From Streptomyces sp. IMTB 2501 (lineage in GTDB: Bacteria > Actinomycetota > Actinomycetes > Streptomycetales > Streptomycetaceae): a DNA stretch of 64,000 nt. A program made the translations under genes and the position numbers. Positions 8,968 through 17,885 of the stretch are shown here, in pieces (position 1 is the stretch's first letter; each line of letters begins with the position of its first letter). The notes under the pieces were generated by a model. That model was not told the DNA's origin. It ran no database searches and was given only the letters and a program-made list of their open reading frames with translations. The stretch is from the NCBI RefSeq assembly GCF_001953885.1, contig NZ_MQUS01000014.1:1-64000 (forward strand). The letters are read 5' to 3'.

Positions 8968-10626
8968 CTACTGCCGGCCGGTCCTACCTCGCCGGGAGCC
9001 TCCCCGGGGCTTCTTTCCGGCCGAACCGCCGGAGGCAACCGGTTCCTCGCGCGGCGCGCACGACGCGGGCTGCGCGGGGACACGGCCCTCCAGCAGATAG
9101 CTGTCGAGGTAGCCGTTGACGCACTTGTTGGGGCCGGCCCCGATGCCGTGCGTCCCCGCGTCCCGCTCGGTCACCAGCACCGAGCCGGCCAGCCGCCGGT
9201 TCATCTCCAGCGACCCCGCGTACGGCGCCGCCGCGTCCCGCTCGGCCGCCAGGATCATCACCGGCGGCAGCTCGCCCTGCCCGGTCCGCACGTCCAGCGG
9301 CTGCTGGCGGGGCGCCGGCCAGTAGGCGCACGGCAGGTTCATCCACGCGTTGTCCCAGGTCTCGAAGGGCGCCACCCGGGCGAGCCGGGTGTTGTCCCGG
9401 TCCCACACCTTCCAGTCCGTCGGCCAGGGCGCGTCGTTGCACTCCACGGCCGTGTAGACGGCGTTGGTGTTCTCCGTGTCCGCGGCCGCGTCCGGGCTCG
9501 GCGCGGCCATCTGCACCAGCGGCTTCGGGTCGCCGTGCAGATACGCGGACAGGGCCTGGGCCCGGCCCGGCCAGTAGCTGTCGGAGTACCCGGCCTTCAG
9601 GAGCGCGCTCTGCAGCTGGCCGGGTCCGACCTTCCCGCCGGCCGCCCTGCCGGCCAGTCGCTTTTGCGCGGTGTCGTAGCTGCGCTGCACCTTCGCGGCC
9701 GTGTTGCCGAGCCGGTAGACGTCGTCGTGCCGGGCGATCCAGCCCCGGAAGTCCGCCCAGCGCCCCTCGAACGCGGCCGACTGGTCGAGGTTGTTGCGGT
9801 ACCAGATCTTCTGCGGGTCCGGGTTCACCGCCGAGTCCAGCACCATGCGCCGTACGTGCGTGGGGAACATCGTCGCGTACAGCGCGCCGAAGTAGGTGCC
9901 GTACGACGCTCCGAAGAACGTCAGCCGGTCCTCGCCCAGCGCGGCCCGCAGGACGTCCAGGTCCCGGGCGTTGTTCAGCGAGTTGTAGAAGGGCAGTTTC
10001 TTCCCGGCGTGCAGGGCGCAGCCGCGGGCGTACGCCTTGGCCTGGGCAATGCGTTGCCGCTTGAACGACTCCGACGGGCGGCTCGGCGACGCGGTGGGCG
10101 CCGCGACGAAGCGCTTCGGGGCCTCGCAGGACAGCGGGGCCGAACGGCCCACTCCGCGCGGGGAGTAGCCGATCAGGTCGTAGGCGGCGGCGATCTGCTT
10201 CCACTCCGGGATCGCGCCGACCAGCGGGAACAGCATGCTGGACGCGCCGGGGCCGCCCGGGTTGTAGAAGAGGGCGCCCTGCCGGGGGACCTTCCGCTTG
10301 CTGTTGCGCGGGTCCTTCTGGGTCGCCGGGGTCCGGCTGACGGTCAGTTTGATCTGCGTGCCGTTCGGGTGGGCGTAGTCGAGCGGGACGGTCACCGTGC
10401 CGCACCGCACATTGCTCGCGCCCTTCGGTTCGTCGGCGGTGGAACACGCGCCGAAGTCGACGCCGGCCGCCTGGGCGCGGGCCACGGCCACCTCGGTGCC
10501 GCGCAGTTCGGCTGTGCCGGCGCCGCCGGGCGCCCCGCCGACGACGGGCGTGCCGCCCGCCGGGGCCGCGGCCAGGGTGGTCAGGAGCAGGGTCCCGGCG
10601 GCCGAGTAGAGGGCGGCAGCTCTCAT
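8968..10626 (-). CDS. Secreted TAP-family alpha/beta hydrolase (tripeptidyl aminopeptidase type)
   Basis: A 552-residue exported peptidase of the Streptomyces tripeptidyl aminopeptidase family. The N-terminus (MRAAALYSAAGTLLLTTLAAAPAGG) is a signal peptide. QGALFYNPGGPGAS supplies the oxyanion region. The nucleophile Ser is in FFGASYGTYFG, with the acid in LAAERDAAAPY and the His in DAGTHGIG. The family motif usually read DPRGVGRS is here YSPRGVGRS. The C-terminal domain ends with Cys pairs (CVNGYL, PASCAP) and a basic tail. It probably releases N-terminal peptides outside the cell. Confidence 0.9.
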   Translation of the reverse strand: MRAAALYSAAGTLLLTTLAAAPAGGTPVVGGAPGGAGTAELRGTEVAVARAQAAGVDFGACSTADEPKGASNVRCGTVTVPLDYAHPNGTQIKLTVSRTPATQKDPRNSKRKVPRQGALFYNPGGPGASSMLFPLVGAIPEWKQIAAAYDLIGYSPRGVGRSAPLSCEAPKRFVAAPTASPSRPSESFKRQRIAQAKAYARGCALHAGKKLPFYNSLNNARDLDVLRAALGEDRLTFFGASYGTYFGALYATMFPTHVRRMVLDSAVNPDPQKIWYRNNLDQSAAFEGRWADFRGWIARHDDVYRLGNTAAKVQRSYDTAQKRLAGRAAGGKVGPGQLQSALLKAGYSDSYWPGRAQALSAYLHGDPKPLVQMAAPSPDAAADTENTNAVYTAVECNDAPWPTDWKVWDRDNTRLARVAPFETWDNAWMNLPCAYWPAPRQQPLDVRTGQGELPPVMILAAERDAAAPYAGSLEMNRRLAGSVLVTERDAGTHGIGAGPNKCVNGYLDSYLLEGRVPAQPASCAPREEPVASGGSAGKKPRGGSRRGRTGRQ

Positions 10627-10798
10627 CGCGTGTCCCTTCGATGCGGCGGCGATGGCATGGCTGCCACGCCCGGCGATCAACAAAAGGGATATTTGGTTGC
10701 GCCCGTCGGTGAAGGCAAGCACCGTCCGGCCGGTGTCGGCGTCAATGCCCCCTATGCGCCCCCGAAGCCGCCCCTCACTCCCGCCGGAACGGGTCGCG

Positions 10799-11578
10799 TC
10801 ACTCCCGCCAGGGCTGGTCGCGGTGGGTGAAGGCGGCGCGCAGTTGCGGCTCGCCGATCGCACGGATTCCGCGTACGGCCACCGAGGTGAGGAACGACCG
10901 CTCGTCGCCGGCCGGCCTGCGCACGAGCGCCCCCAGAAGTCGCTGCCCGGCCGGAGAGGCCCAGCGAGAGTACGGGTGCACCTCGAACCGGGCGATGACC
11001 AGACAGCTCAGGGACAGCGTGAGGGGCAGGGCGAACCACAGGCCGACCAGCAGCCGGGGCGTCCCGGTCTGGATGGGCAGCAGCAGCGCGGTCACGCCGA
11101 GGACCGCCACGGCCACCGCGGCGGCGCGCACCTGACGGACGGCGGCCCCCACGGTCGTACCGACGCCCTCGGGGACGGCGAGACCGGCGTGCACCAGCCC
11201 GTCGGCGAGCCGTCGCACCGCCTCGGCGCCCGCCGCCCGTGCTCGCACGGGTGCGATCCGCGACTGCCCTTCCGGGCCTATGGCCCCTATGACGGACTGC
11301 TCGATCTCGTCGCGCGCCCGTGGGTCCACCACCGTGGCCCAGCCGGTGTGCGCCAGCAGCAGGCGCCGCTGGCGCGCCATGGAGATGAGGGTCACATCGG
11401 CGACCCGGGCGGGTCCGCCGGAGAGAAACGCCGCCTCGTACAGCGTCAGGTCGTGCCCCGGGACCGCCGGCGCGGCACCCGCGTCCAGGGTGGCCGCGCG
11501 GACGGCCGTCAGGCACAGCCGGGTGCACGCCGTACCGGCGAAAGCCCAGGCCGGGAGCAGTAGGAGGACCCAGAACAT
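10799..11578 (-). CDS. TIGR04222-domain membrane protein
   Basis: A 259-residue membrane protein. The N-terminal segment (FWVLLLLPAWAFAGTACT) is a signal anchor. The TIGR04222-like core reads LYEAAFLSGGPARVADVTLISMARQRRLL. Two hydrophobic helices follow near 150-170 and 180-200. Many relatives, as I recall, end in a Gly/Cys-rich tail; this one does not and ends FTHRDQPWRE. It is the last gene of a leftward set with DUF4142 and DUF692 genes. Function is unknown; membership of a modification system is an inference from neighbours. Confidence 0.78.
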   Translation of the reverse strand: MFWVLLLLPAWAFAGTACTRLCLTAVRAATLDAGAAPAVPGHDLTLYEAAFLSGGPARVADVTLISMARQRRLLLAHTGWATVVDPRARDEIEQSVIGAIGPEGQSRIAPVRARAAGAEAVRRLADGLVHAGLAVPEGVGTTVGAAVRQVRAAAVAVAVLGVTALLLPIQTGTPRLLVGLWFALPLTLSLSCLVIARFEVHPYSRWASPAGQRLLGALVRRPAGDERSFLTSVAVRGIRAIGEPQLRAAFTHRDQPWRE

Positions 11579-11698
11579 GACAAGTTTCTATGCCAGAGGC
11601 CTGGGTGAACGCCATGCCCTGTTCACCATCCGGACACAGTGTTAGCGGTCTGTGACGTTCCGTTTCACACCCAGGTCAGGTCAGGCGGGGGTGGTGTG

Positions 11699-12472
11699 TC
11701 AGGGGTTGCTCGTCTGCGGCGGCGGGCTGGTGGTGGCCGGCGGCATGGAGTACGACTCGCCCTGCGCGGGCGTGACGGGAACGGCGGCGCTCGGGGCGAC
11801 CGCCGGCGGGGTCGGCACCGGGGTGGGGGAGGCGGCCAGATCCTTCGCGAGCGCGGCGAAGTCGACGTACCCGGTCGCCTCCATGACCTTGATGTGGTCC
11901 AGGACGGTCGCGTTGGCGTCGTCGGCGAGATCACGGACCAGGGAGTTCTGGGTGTCGGCCCGGACCTGCGCGACCAGCGTGAACACCCGGGCGTGCGCGA
12001 GCCGCAGGATGCCGGCGAACCGGCGGTCGAAGTCCTCGCCCTGCACCGCGCCCAGGGTCGCGAGCCACTGGTTCTGCTGCGTGTTCGGCTCGTTCGGCAG
12101 CGGTACGCCGAGCTGGGTGGCGACGGTGCGGACATGGGCGTCCAGCGAGGTGTGTCCGTCGACCAGGTGCTGGCCCGCCGTCCGTACGGCCGCCGTGGTC
12201 CCCTTGCGCTCCGCCAGCTCGCCGGCGGGCAGCTCCCAGAGGTCCGCCAGCCGGACCTTGGTGATGAAGTCCTGGTCCTGCGTGGACAGGGGGCCGTAGG
12301 GAGTGGTCACGGTCTGGGTGCTCAGCACGGTGGCGCCGGCCGCCGGGCTCTGGCGGTCGGTGTACGACCAGAGCGGGTAGAGCAACGCCGTCGCGGTTGC
12401 CGCGAGGGCCGCGATGACGAGGCCTGTGCCGCTGAATATGCCTCGGCCCTTGATCGGGGGTCGGGGTCGCAT
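11699..12472 (-). CDS. DUF4142 protein, exported or membrane-anchored
   Basis: A 257-residue protein with an N-terminal hydrophobic segment (GLVIAALAATATALLYPLW), then a helical DUF4142 domain from about 65 (STQDQDFITKVRLADLWELPAGELA) to 205. The ferritin-like helical pattern includes QHLVDGHTSLDAHV and LRLAHARVFTLVAQV. A Pro/Ala/Ser-rich C-terminal tail follows. There are no cysteines. GGAGGCGCC immediately before the ATG at 12472 fixes the start. It sits between the TIGR04222 and DUF692 genes on the same strand. The family has no established function. Confidence 0.8.
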   Translation of the reverse strand: MRPRPPIKGRGIFSGTGLVIAALAATATALLYPLWSYTDRQSPAAGATVLSTQTVTTPYGPLSTQDQDFITKVRLADLWELPAGELAERKGTTAAVRTAGQHLVDGHTSLDAHVRTVATQLGVPLPNEPNTQQNQWLATLGAVQGEDFDRRFAGILRLAHARVFTLVAQVRADTQNSLVRDLADDANATVLDHIKVMEATGYVDFAALAKDLAASPTPVPTPPAVAPSAAVPVTPAQGESYSMPPATTSPPPQTSNP

Positions 12473-12789
12473 GGCGCCTCCTGTAGCGCACCGCACGCGA
12501 GTGTGCCTGGGGGGTGGGTGCGGGCGGCATATTACTGCGGGTTCCGTGCGGGCTTTGACCGAGTGCGTAGGGTTTGCGGTGGGTCACGGTGCGTGGGCGC
12601 CTCCGGGCCGGTCGCGGTACGCATCGGCACCGTTGGACTACGGTGCGTCGGCGTGTGCGGGTGCGTTGCGGCTGGTCGCACCCGCGCGGCGGAGCCGCAT
12701 GTTCAACGCGACCCCGCGCCCCTCGGGCAGCTGCGGTGCCGTCGGCCTCGTTGTTGCCGCCGGCGCCGGTGAGCGCCCGAGCGCCCCTC
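12473..12789. other. Intergenic stretch without a gene; contains a dispersed repeat copy
   Basis: The 317 bp between the DUF4142 start and the DUF692 stop holds no supportable gene. The left part has several GGTGCG-type short repeats and presumably the DUF4142 promoter. Bases about 12668-12730 match the dispersed Streptomyces-type repeat listed separately. Confidence 0.6.
12668..12730. repeat. Dispersed intergenic repeat, copy A
   Basis: This stretch shares the core ATGCGGCTCCGCCGCG (read on the minus strand) and a GAGGGGCGCGGGG block with copies near 25523, 29226 and 43600. All copies lie just outside coding genes. Such GC-rich imperfect hairpin repeats are common at gene ends in Streptomyces genomes. 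Confidence 0.5.
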
Positions 12790-14115
12790 TCAGCCCCGGT
12801 GTCCCAGCAACACCCTCCGGGCCGCCCGAGCCATCCGTTTGCGCGGCCTCGGGGCGGACCCCGCGCGGTCCAGCCACCACTCCCGGAGGTCATGCCGGGA
12901 CCCCGGGTCCTCCGGTCGGCCGGTCCTCAGCAGGTGCGCGGCGAAGGCCAGCGCGTCCTGCCGGTAGCCCCCGCCCATCGGCCGCTCCCGCGCGTACGCC
13001 AGGAACGCCGCCCGGTACCCCGCACCGAGGATCACGGGCAGCTCCGGCGCCACCTTCGCCACCACGTCCGCCCGCTTCGTCGCGAGTGCCCGTGCCTGCA
13101 CCCCCATCCGCACCCGGTCGAACCCCTCCGGCACCGGTGTCCCGGCCACCAGCGAGGACAGCACCGCGGCCTGGGCGACACCGACCCGCTCCCGCGCACC
13201 GACCGTCGGCCGGGTGAGTACGGCGACACCCCCGCCCGCCGGCCCGTCGCCGGCGGCTGCGCCCGTACCGCCACCGGCCGCGGCTCCCTCCCGGCCGGCC
13301 GTCACCGCCTCCCGGATCAGGGTCAACTCCCGCTCCAGCTCGGCTGGTTCGGGGAAGTTCTCGTCCCGTTCCAGCAGGACACCAGGCGGGGCAGTACGGG
13401 AGGCGAGGCCGGTCAGGATGTCGAGCACCGGGCGCGGCACGGGGTGCGCATGGCTGTCGTGCCAGACGCCGTCACGCTCGAAGCCGCCCGCGACATGGAC
13501 GTAGGCGAGTGCCTCCAGCGGCAGCTCGGCCAGCGCCTGCCCCGGGTCCTCGCCCCGGTTGACGTGGTTGGTGTGCAGGTTGGCCACGTCGATCAGCAGT
13601 CGTACGCCGGTGCGCTCGACCAGCTCGGCCAGGAACTGCCCCTCGGTCAGCTCCTCGCCCGGCCAGGAGAACAGCGCGGCGATGTTCTCCAGAGCGAGCG
13701 GCACCGGAAGGGCGTCCTGTGCGATGCGCACGTTCTCGCACAGCACGTCCAGGGCGTCCCTGGTGCGCGGTACCGGCAGCAGATGCCCGGCCTCAAGCTG
13801 CGGCGAGGCGGTGAGCGGGCCGCCCGCGCGGACGAACGCGATGTGCTCGGTGACCAGGGGGGAGCCCAGGGCCTCCGCTCGCTCCGCCAGCGCGGTCAGG
13901 CGACCCGCATCTGGGCGGTCGGCGTCGCCCAGGCCCAGGGAGACGCCGTGCGGGACCACCGTCACCCCGCGCTCGCGCAGCCGTAGCAGCGACTCCGGAA
14001 GGTGGCCGGGACAGACGTTCTCCGCCACGACCTCCACCCAGTCGATGCCCGGCATGCGCTCCACGGCGTCCGCGATCTCCGGCCGCCAGCCGATCCCCGT
14101 GCCCAGTCGACGCAT
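12790..14115 (-). CDS. DUF692 (MNIO) multinuclear iron oxidase-family protein with C-terminal partner-like domain
   Basis: A 441-residue protein. Residues 1-275 are a DUF692 TIM barrel: GIGWRPEI, WVEVVAENVC, VVPHGVSLGLG, LVTEHIAFVR, LALENIAALF, LIDVANLHTNHVNRGEDP, YVHVAGG, WHDSHAHPV and LLERDENFP carry the His/Asp/Glu metal ligands. Known family members use two or three irons to modify Cys or Asn in ribosomal peptides. After a Gly/Ala linker (275-300), a helical domain of about 140 residues resembles the separate partner proteins (DUF2063 type) of such enzymes; that match is my inference. GAAGGAGGGGG before ATG 14115 sets the start. No Cys-containing precursor peptide is obvious nearby. Confidence 0.85.
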   Translation of the reverse strand: MRRLGTGIGWRPEIADAVERMPGIDWVEVVAENVCPGHLPESLLRLRERGVTVVPHGVSLGLGDADRPDAGRLTALAERAEALGSPLVTEHIAFVRAGGPLTASPQLEAGHLLPVPRTRDALDVLCENVRIAQDALPVPLALENIAALFSWPGEELTEGQFLAELVERTGVRLLIDVANLHTNHVNRGEDPGQALAELPLEALAYVHVAGGFERDGVWHDSHAHPVPRPVLDILTGLASRTAPPGVLLERDENFPEPAELERELTLIREAVTAGREGAAAGGGTGAAAGDGPAGGGVAVLTRPTVGARERVGVAQAAVLSSLVAGTPVPEGFDRVRMGVQARALATKRADVVAKVAPELPVILGAGYRAAFLAYARERPMGGGYRQDALAFAAHLLRTGRPEDPGSRHDLREWWLDRAGSAPRPRKRMARAARRVLLGHRG

Positions 14116-14223
14116 GGCTCCCCCTCCTTCGAACGACGAGTCCCTCCCGCGAATGACGGACGTATGGCCCCGAGGGCCGGACCCGAATCACCTCCGGGCC
14201 GTGTTCAGAGCAACATTTGAGCT

Positions 14224-14829
14224 TCAGCCCCGTGCCGGCCACCGCTCCGGGTCACGGCCCAGCAGGCGCAGCGCCGCCGCCAGCGGGCCGGAGTCCTCGG
14301 GCACCTCCAGCGCCGGGTCGAAGGAGAAACCCGGGCCGCGCCGGTCGGGACCGGCCGGCACCGCACGGGCCACGGCCAGCGCGGAGACGAGGACGTGCTC
14401 GGGGAATTCCACTGTGGTGCCCAGGGTGGCGGCGACGTCCCAGGCGTGCACCACGTAGTCGACGAAGTGGAAGCTGACCGCTCGGCCGCCCGGAACGCTG
14501 CCCGGACTCGGCAGCGCGAACTCCCGTTCCGTCACGTCCGGTTCCGCGAAGGCCGAGAGGACCGTGGCGGCGGCCGACCGGTGTGCCCCGGCGGGCTCGC
14601 TCATCTCCTCGTCCTCCCGCCAGTGCTCCGGTTCCCGCCCCGCTCCGTGCGCCGCCGCGGCGAACCCCAAGTGCTGCGCGGTCATGTGCGCGACGAGCCG
14701 GCGCAGGGTCCAGCCCGCGCAGGGCGTGTCCCGCGTCCAGTCCGCCGCCGTGGCCAGGTCCACCACGCGCACGGCCTCCTGTACGGCGATCCGATCGAGT
14801 TCCACGAAGTCCACTCCGGTCACAGTCAT
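14224..14829 (-). CDS. TIGR03086-type DinB/MDMPI-fold metal-binding protein
   Basis: A 201-residue soluble protein. DWTRDTPCAGWTLRRLVAHM is the conserved N-terminal motif of the mycothiol-dependent maleylpyruvate isomerase-like fold, with the metal-ligand His in LVAHMTAQH. Two further His occur in SFHFVDYVVHAWDVA, completing the usual three-His set. This fold serves thiol-dependent enzymes in mycothiol-producing bacteria, but the particular reaction here is unknown. ATG 14829 is used. It lies between two leftward genes and may share transcription with the TetR gene upstream. Confidence 0.82.
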   Translation of the reverse strand: MTVTGVDFVELDRIAVQEAVRVVDLATAADWTRDTPCAGWTLRRLVAHMTAQHLGFAAAAHGAGREPEHWREDEEMSEPAGAHRSAAATVLSAFAEPDVTEREFALPSPGSVPGGRAVSFHFVDYVVHAWDVAATLGTTVEFPEHVLVSALAVARAVPAGPDRRGPGFSFDPALEVPEDSGPLAAALRLLGRDPERWPARG

Positions 14830-14905
14830 GACCCGAGCCTAAAACAAAGCGAACGATCGTGCTTATTTTTTGGAGAACCGGCTCTGCTTCCACGAGGGAA
14901 CCAGG

Positions 14906-15544
14906 TCAGGGGACTTGGGGGAGCGGGACCCCGTCCACGGCAGCGGCGCGCAGTCGTTCCGCGATGCCCACACGGGCCCTGCGGTACGCGGTCTCCTCGT
15001 CGTGCAGGACCGACAGGGCGTTCGCCGTCTCCAGCAGTGCCACCAGTTCGAAGGCGAGTTGCGGGACATCCGCGTCGGCGCGCAGCTCACCCGCCGTACG
15101 CGCCTCGTGGATCGTGCGCTCGACATGGGCCGACCAGTCGCGCTGCGCGCGGACCACGGCGTCGTGCACGGGGCCGGACCGCGCGTCGAACTCGGCCATG
15201 GCGCCGTAGAAGAAGCAGCCGCCGGGGAAGACCCGGCCGCGCGAGTACTCCAGCCACAGCTCGCACAGCCGCCACACCCGGCCGAGGCCGGCAGGGGTCT
15301 CGGCGGCGGGCCGCAGCACCCGCTCGGTGTAGACCCGGGCCGCCTCCCGAATGGTGGCCAGCTGCAGTTCCTGCTTGGAGCCGAACAGCGCGAACACTCC
15401 GCTCTTGCTCAGCTCCAGCTCGGCGGCGAGCCGGCCGACGGTGAGCGCCTCCAGACCCTCGACCGAGGCGATGTCCACCGTGCGGCGCAGCACCAGCCGG
15501 CGGGTGCGGTTGCCCCGCTCTACCCGTCCGTCGACCCGCGTCAT
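14906..15544 (-). CDS. TetR-family transcriptional regulator
   Basis: A 212-residue regulator. The N-terminal helix-turn-helix (about 15-65) includes LEALTVGRLAAELELSKSGVFALFGSK. The remainder is an all-helical ligand/dimer domain with the motif CFFYGAMAEFDARSGPV seen in one TetR subgroup. AGGAGAGACCG before ATG 15544 sets the start. The adjacent TIGR03086 gene downstream is a plausible target, as TetR genes often control neighbours; that is inference. Confidence 0.88.
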   Translation of the reverse strand: MTRVDGRVERGNRTRRLVLRRTVDIASVEGLEALTVGRLAAELELSKSGVFALFGSKQELQLATIREAARVYTERVLRPAAETPAGLGRVWRLCELWLEYSRGRVFPGGCFFYGAMAEFDARSGPVHDAVVRAQRDWSAHVERTIHEARTAGELRADADVPQLAFELVALLETANALSVLHDEETAYRRARVGIAERLRAAAVDGVPLPQVP

Positions 15545-15553
15545 CGGTCTCTC

Positions 15554-16270
15554 CTAGCGCAGCGCGGGGTGGTCGGCGACGACCGTGCAGGAGCCCGGCG
15601 CGATCTCCGTGAAGCCGGCGTCCCGTACCACCGGCAGCCCGCTGCCGGTCAGCCGGTTCCAGTCGGCGGGGTCGGCGCTGCGGACGTTCAGCGCGAAACC
15701 CGCGTCCCGCCAGGCGGTGCGCTCCGTGCCGGAAAGCGCCCACCAGGCCAGCTGGGCGCCGTGCCCGGCCTGGGCCATCGCCTTCCCGGCCGACATCTCC
15801 AGCTCAGGGTTCAGCCACATCACGGGCTGCACCGGGTCCGCGGCGACGGGCGGCTCCGGGTCGTCCAGCTCGGTGCCCGACACCTGCAGCTTGGCCAGGT
15901 CCTTGGGCCAGCCGTCGAGCGGGATCGGCGGGAAGACCCGCACCTGCGCGGACTTCCCGGTCACCGTGATCCCGGGCAGGGCCTCGGCCCGCCGCCACTC
16001 GGCGCCCCGGGCCCGCCGCACGACCTTCCGGATCCGCGCGTCCTCCCAGTTCCGCACGGCCTCGGCCCACTCACCGTCCCCGTGCGCCCGCTCGTCCCCG
16101 AGTAGCACGAGCACCGCCCGGGCGGCCGTCTCCAGCGCATCGGTACGCGCGGGCGGCGCACCCCGCTCGATCCGCACGACAAGGGGCAGCACGAACTGGG
16201 GTGCTTCGTCGCGCGTATTCCGCTCGGCCTGGAAGGGACTGTCTCCGGGGGACGGCAAACTCTGGCTCAC
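15554..16270 (-). CDS. Peptidyl-tRNA hydrolase 2 (Pth2)-like protein
   Basis: A 238-residue protein. The C-terminal 120 residues carry the Pth2 fold: PVMWLNPELEMSAGKAMAQAGHGAQLA includes the conserved Lys, Gln and His of that family, followed by VVRDAGFTEIAPGSCTVVADHP. The N-terminal half contains FVLPLVVRIERGAPP and an extra domain of unknown role. Classic bacterial Pth is unrelated, so this is an archaeal/eukaryotic-type enzyme or a derivative. GTG 16270 is chosen because the sequence upstream looks non-coding. It ends 9 bp before the TetR gene. Confidence 0.78.
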   Translation of the reverse strand: MSQSLPSPGDSPFQAERNTRDEAPQFVLPLVVRIERGAPPARTDALETAARAVLVLLGDERAHGDGEWAEAVRNWEDARIRKVVRRARGAEWRRAEALPGITVTGKSAQVRVFPPIPLDGWPKDLAKLQVSGTELDDPEPPVAADPVQPVMWLNPELEMSAGKAMAQAGHGAQLAWWALSGTERTAWRDAGFALNVRSADPADWNRLTGSGLPVVRDAGFTEIAPGSCTVVADHPALR

Positions 16271-16693
16271 AGCAGCCAACCCTAAGGGGCGTGGGGCGGT
16301 GTCTGATATGCGGCTGCCGCCGCGTGGGCGCGACGAGCGACCTGAGCCGCAGGACCGCACAACGCGCCGCGGGCACTGGCGGCAGCCGGAAGGCCGCCGT
16401 CGCCCAGGTGCTGCTCGGCGGACCGGAGCGGGCGGAGGCCGGGCGGACCGCCGCCAGGGATGCCGTGGTCTCCGTCGACCACGACCCGCGCCGGCCGGCC
16501 GGGGCGCCGTACGTGACGTGCACCGTGCTCGACGGCGGCCTCAAACCCCGTACGGACGACGGAAGTTCACCGGCCGCCGGTCACCCTGAGCAGGCGGTGC
16601 GGCGGGCCTCGTGCCACTCACGGGCCGCGTCCCGTCAGCGTTCGCGCAGTAGGTCCTGTCGTCCTCGTCGCTCATGTCCCCGGCGTAGGCCGC
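16271..16693. other. 423-bp gap with a possible decayed reading frame
   Basis: No complete gene is supported here. On the plus strand, from about 16326 to 16560, one frame shows strong GC3 bias and reads LSRRTAQRAAG, then KAAVAQVLLGGPERAEAG and VVSVDHDPRRPAGAPYVT, then loses the bias. It has no convincing ribosome site and I recognise no family, so it may be a gene remnant. Confidence 0.35.
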
Positions 16694-17548
16694 TCAGCGG
16701 TGTCCGCTGCTCACGCCGATCAGCTCGGAGACCTTCACGAACCGGTAGCCGCGTCGGCGCAGTTCCGGGACGATCGCGCGGACGGCCTGCTCGGTGGTCG
16801 GAGCGGCGCTGTGGGTGCAGTGCATGACCACCACCGAGCCGGGCTTCACCCCGTCCAGCACCTGCTGGGTGACGGCGTCGGCGTCCGTGGCGAACGCGTC
16901 GCCGCTCACCACGTCCCACTGCACCGCGGTCACCCCGAGCCCGCTCAGCGTGCGCAGCGCCCGCTTGTCGTAACAGCCCCCGGGGAAGCGGAAGTAGGGC
17001 AGCGCGTGCGGCACGCCCGCCTGGCGCAGGGAGGCGTACGCCCGCTGCACGTCCGTCCGCATGTTTCCGGCGCCGACCGTCGGCAGGCCGTAGCAGTCGC
17101 CGGTGAACGCGTAATGGCTGTAGGAGTGGTTGGCGACCTCGAACAGCGGGTCGTGGCCGAGGCTGCGGGCCTCGGTCGGGTACTCGTCGGCCCAGCGGCC
17201 GGTCATGAAGATCGTCGCCGGCACCTTCAGCGCCCGCAGGGCGCCGATGAGATCCGGGTTGTCGAAGTGCTCGCCGGCGGCGGCACGGGGTCCCTCGTCG
17301 GAGGTCATGTCGGCGTCGAAGGTCAGCGCGACGGTCTTGCCCTGGGTGCGCGGGCCGTGCTCGAAGACCGGGGTCAGGCCGCCGGGGCCGGGGGCCAGCA
17401 CGGGCGGATGCGAGGCGGACGGGGAGGCGGAGACGGGGGACTTGGCCGGGGCCGGGCGGGCACCGCCCGCGGGGTCCGCGGTACCGCAGGCGGCGAGGGC
17501 CGCGCCCAGGGCACAGACGGTGGTGATGTGGCGTAGTCGTGGGGTCAC
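16694..17548 (-). CDS. Polysaccharide deacetylase lipoprotein (NodB domain, CE4)
   Basis: A 284-residue exported enzyme. A lipobox (LAAC) follows a signal peptide starting at GTG 17548, then a Pro/Ala/Ser linker. The NodB domain shows motif 1 VALTFDADMT (catalytic and metal Asp), motif 2 EVANHSYSHYAF (two metal His), motif 3 YFRFPGGCYD, and the later VVMHCTHSA His. It probably removes N- or O-acetyl groups from cell-wall glycans such as peptidoglycan or chitin oligomers. The gene stands alone between non-coding stretches. Confidence 0.9.
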   Translation of the reverse strand: MTPRLRHITTVCALGAALAACGTADPAGGARPAPAKSPVSASPSASHPPVLAPGPGGLTPVFEHGPRTQGKTVALTFDADMTSDEGPRAAAGEHFDNPDLIGALRALKVPATIFMTGRWADEYPTEARSLGHDPLFEVANHSYSHYAFTGDCYGLPTVGAGNMRTDVQRAYASLRQAGVPHALPYFRFPGGCYDKRALRTLSGLGVTAVQWDVVSGDAFATDADAVTQQVLDGVKPGSVVVMHCTHSAAPTTEQAVRAIVPELRRRGYRFVKVSELIGVSSGHR

Positions 17549-17885
17549 AGTATGAAAGTAGGACTGAATGATCGGCTATACGTCGATATGTCCGGCGGGC
17601 CGCGTTACGGTCACCCGCACGGCGGTGGCCTCGCCGATTCCGCCGCTCCGGCGGCCGGGTGTCCGCCGGTGCTCACACGGAAGCGGCAGCGGAGCGCGCA
17701 TCGCGACTCCGCTGCCGTCGACGGCGTGGCGACCTCACGCGCACCTACGGAACTCGCTCACGGACTCGTCCGCGCGCGCGTGAGGTCACCACGCATTCCC
17801 CTGCCGACGGTGCGGAGGTCGCCCGGCCCACCGGACGCCAGGCCGACCATCGTCTTCCGCCGTCAAGGGCATCTGAGAAGGCCGC
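17549..17885. other. 337-bp gene-free stretch
   Basis: This interval between two leftward genes holds no supportable gene. It must carry the deacetylase promoter at its left end. A 12-bp inverted repeat at 17731-17787 is listed separately. Confidence 0.55.
17731..17787. terminator. Inverted repeat, candidate terminator of the small secreted protein gene
   Basis: Perfect 12-bp arms GACCTCACGCGC (17731-17742) and its complement (17776-17787) flank a 33-nt loop. It lies about 100 bp past the stop of the leftward gene at 17886. The loop is long for a terminator, so a regulatory site is also possible. Confidence 0.35.

Noticed and set aside
17549..17885. Possible small plus-strand gene
   Set aside because: The open frame is Arg/Pro-rich, has no start signals and runs into the opposite gene's coding region.
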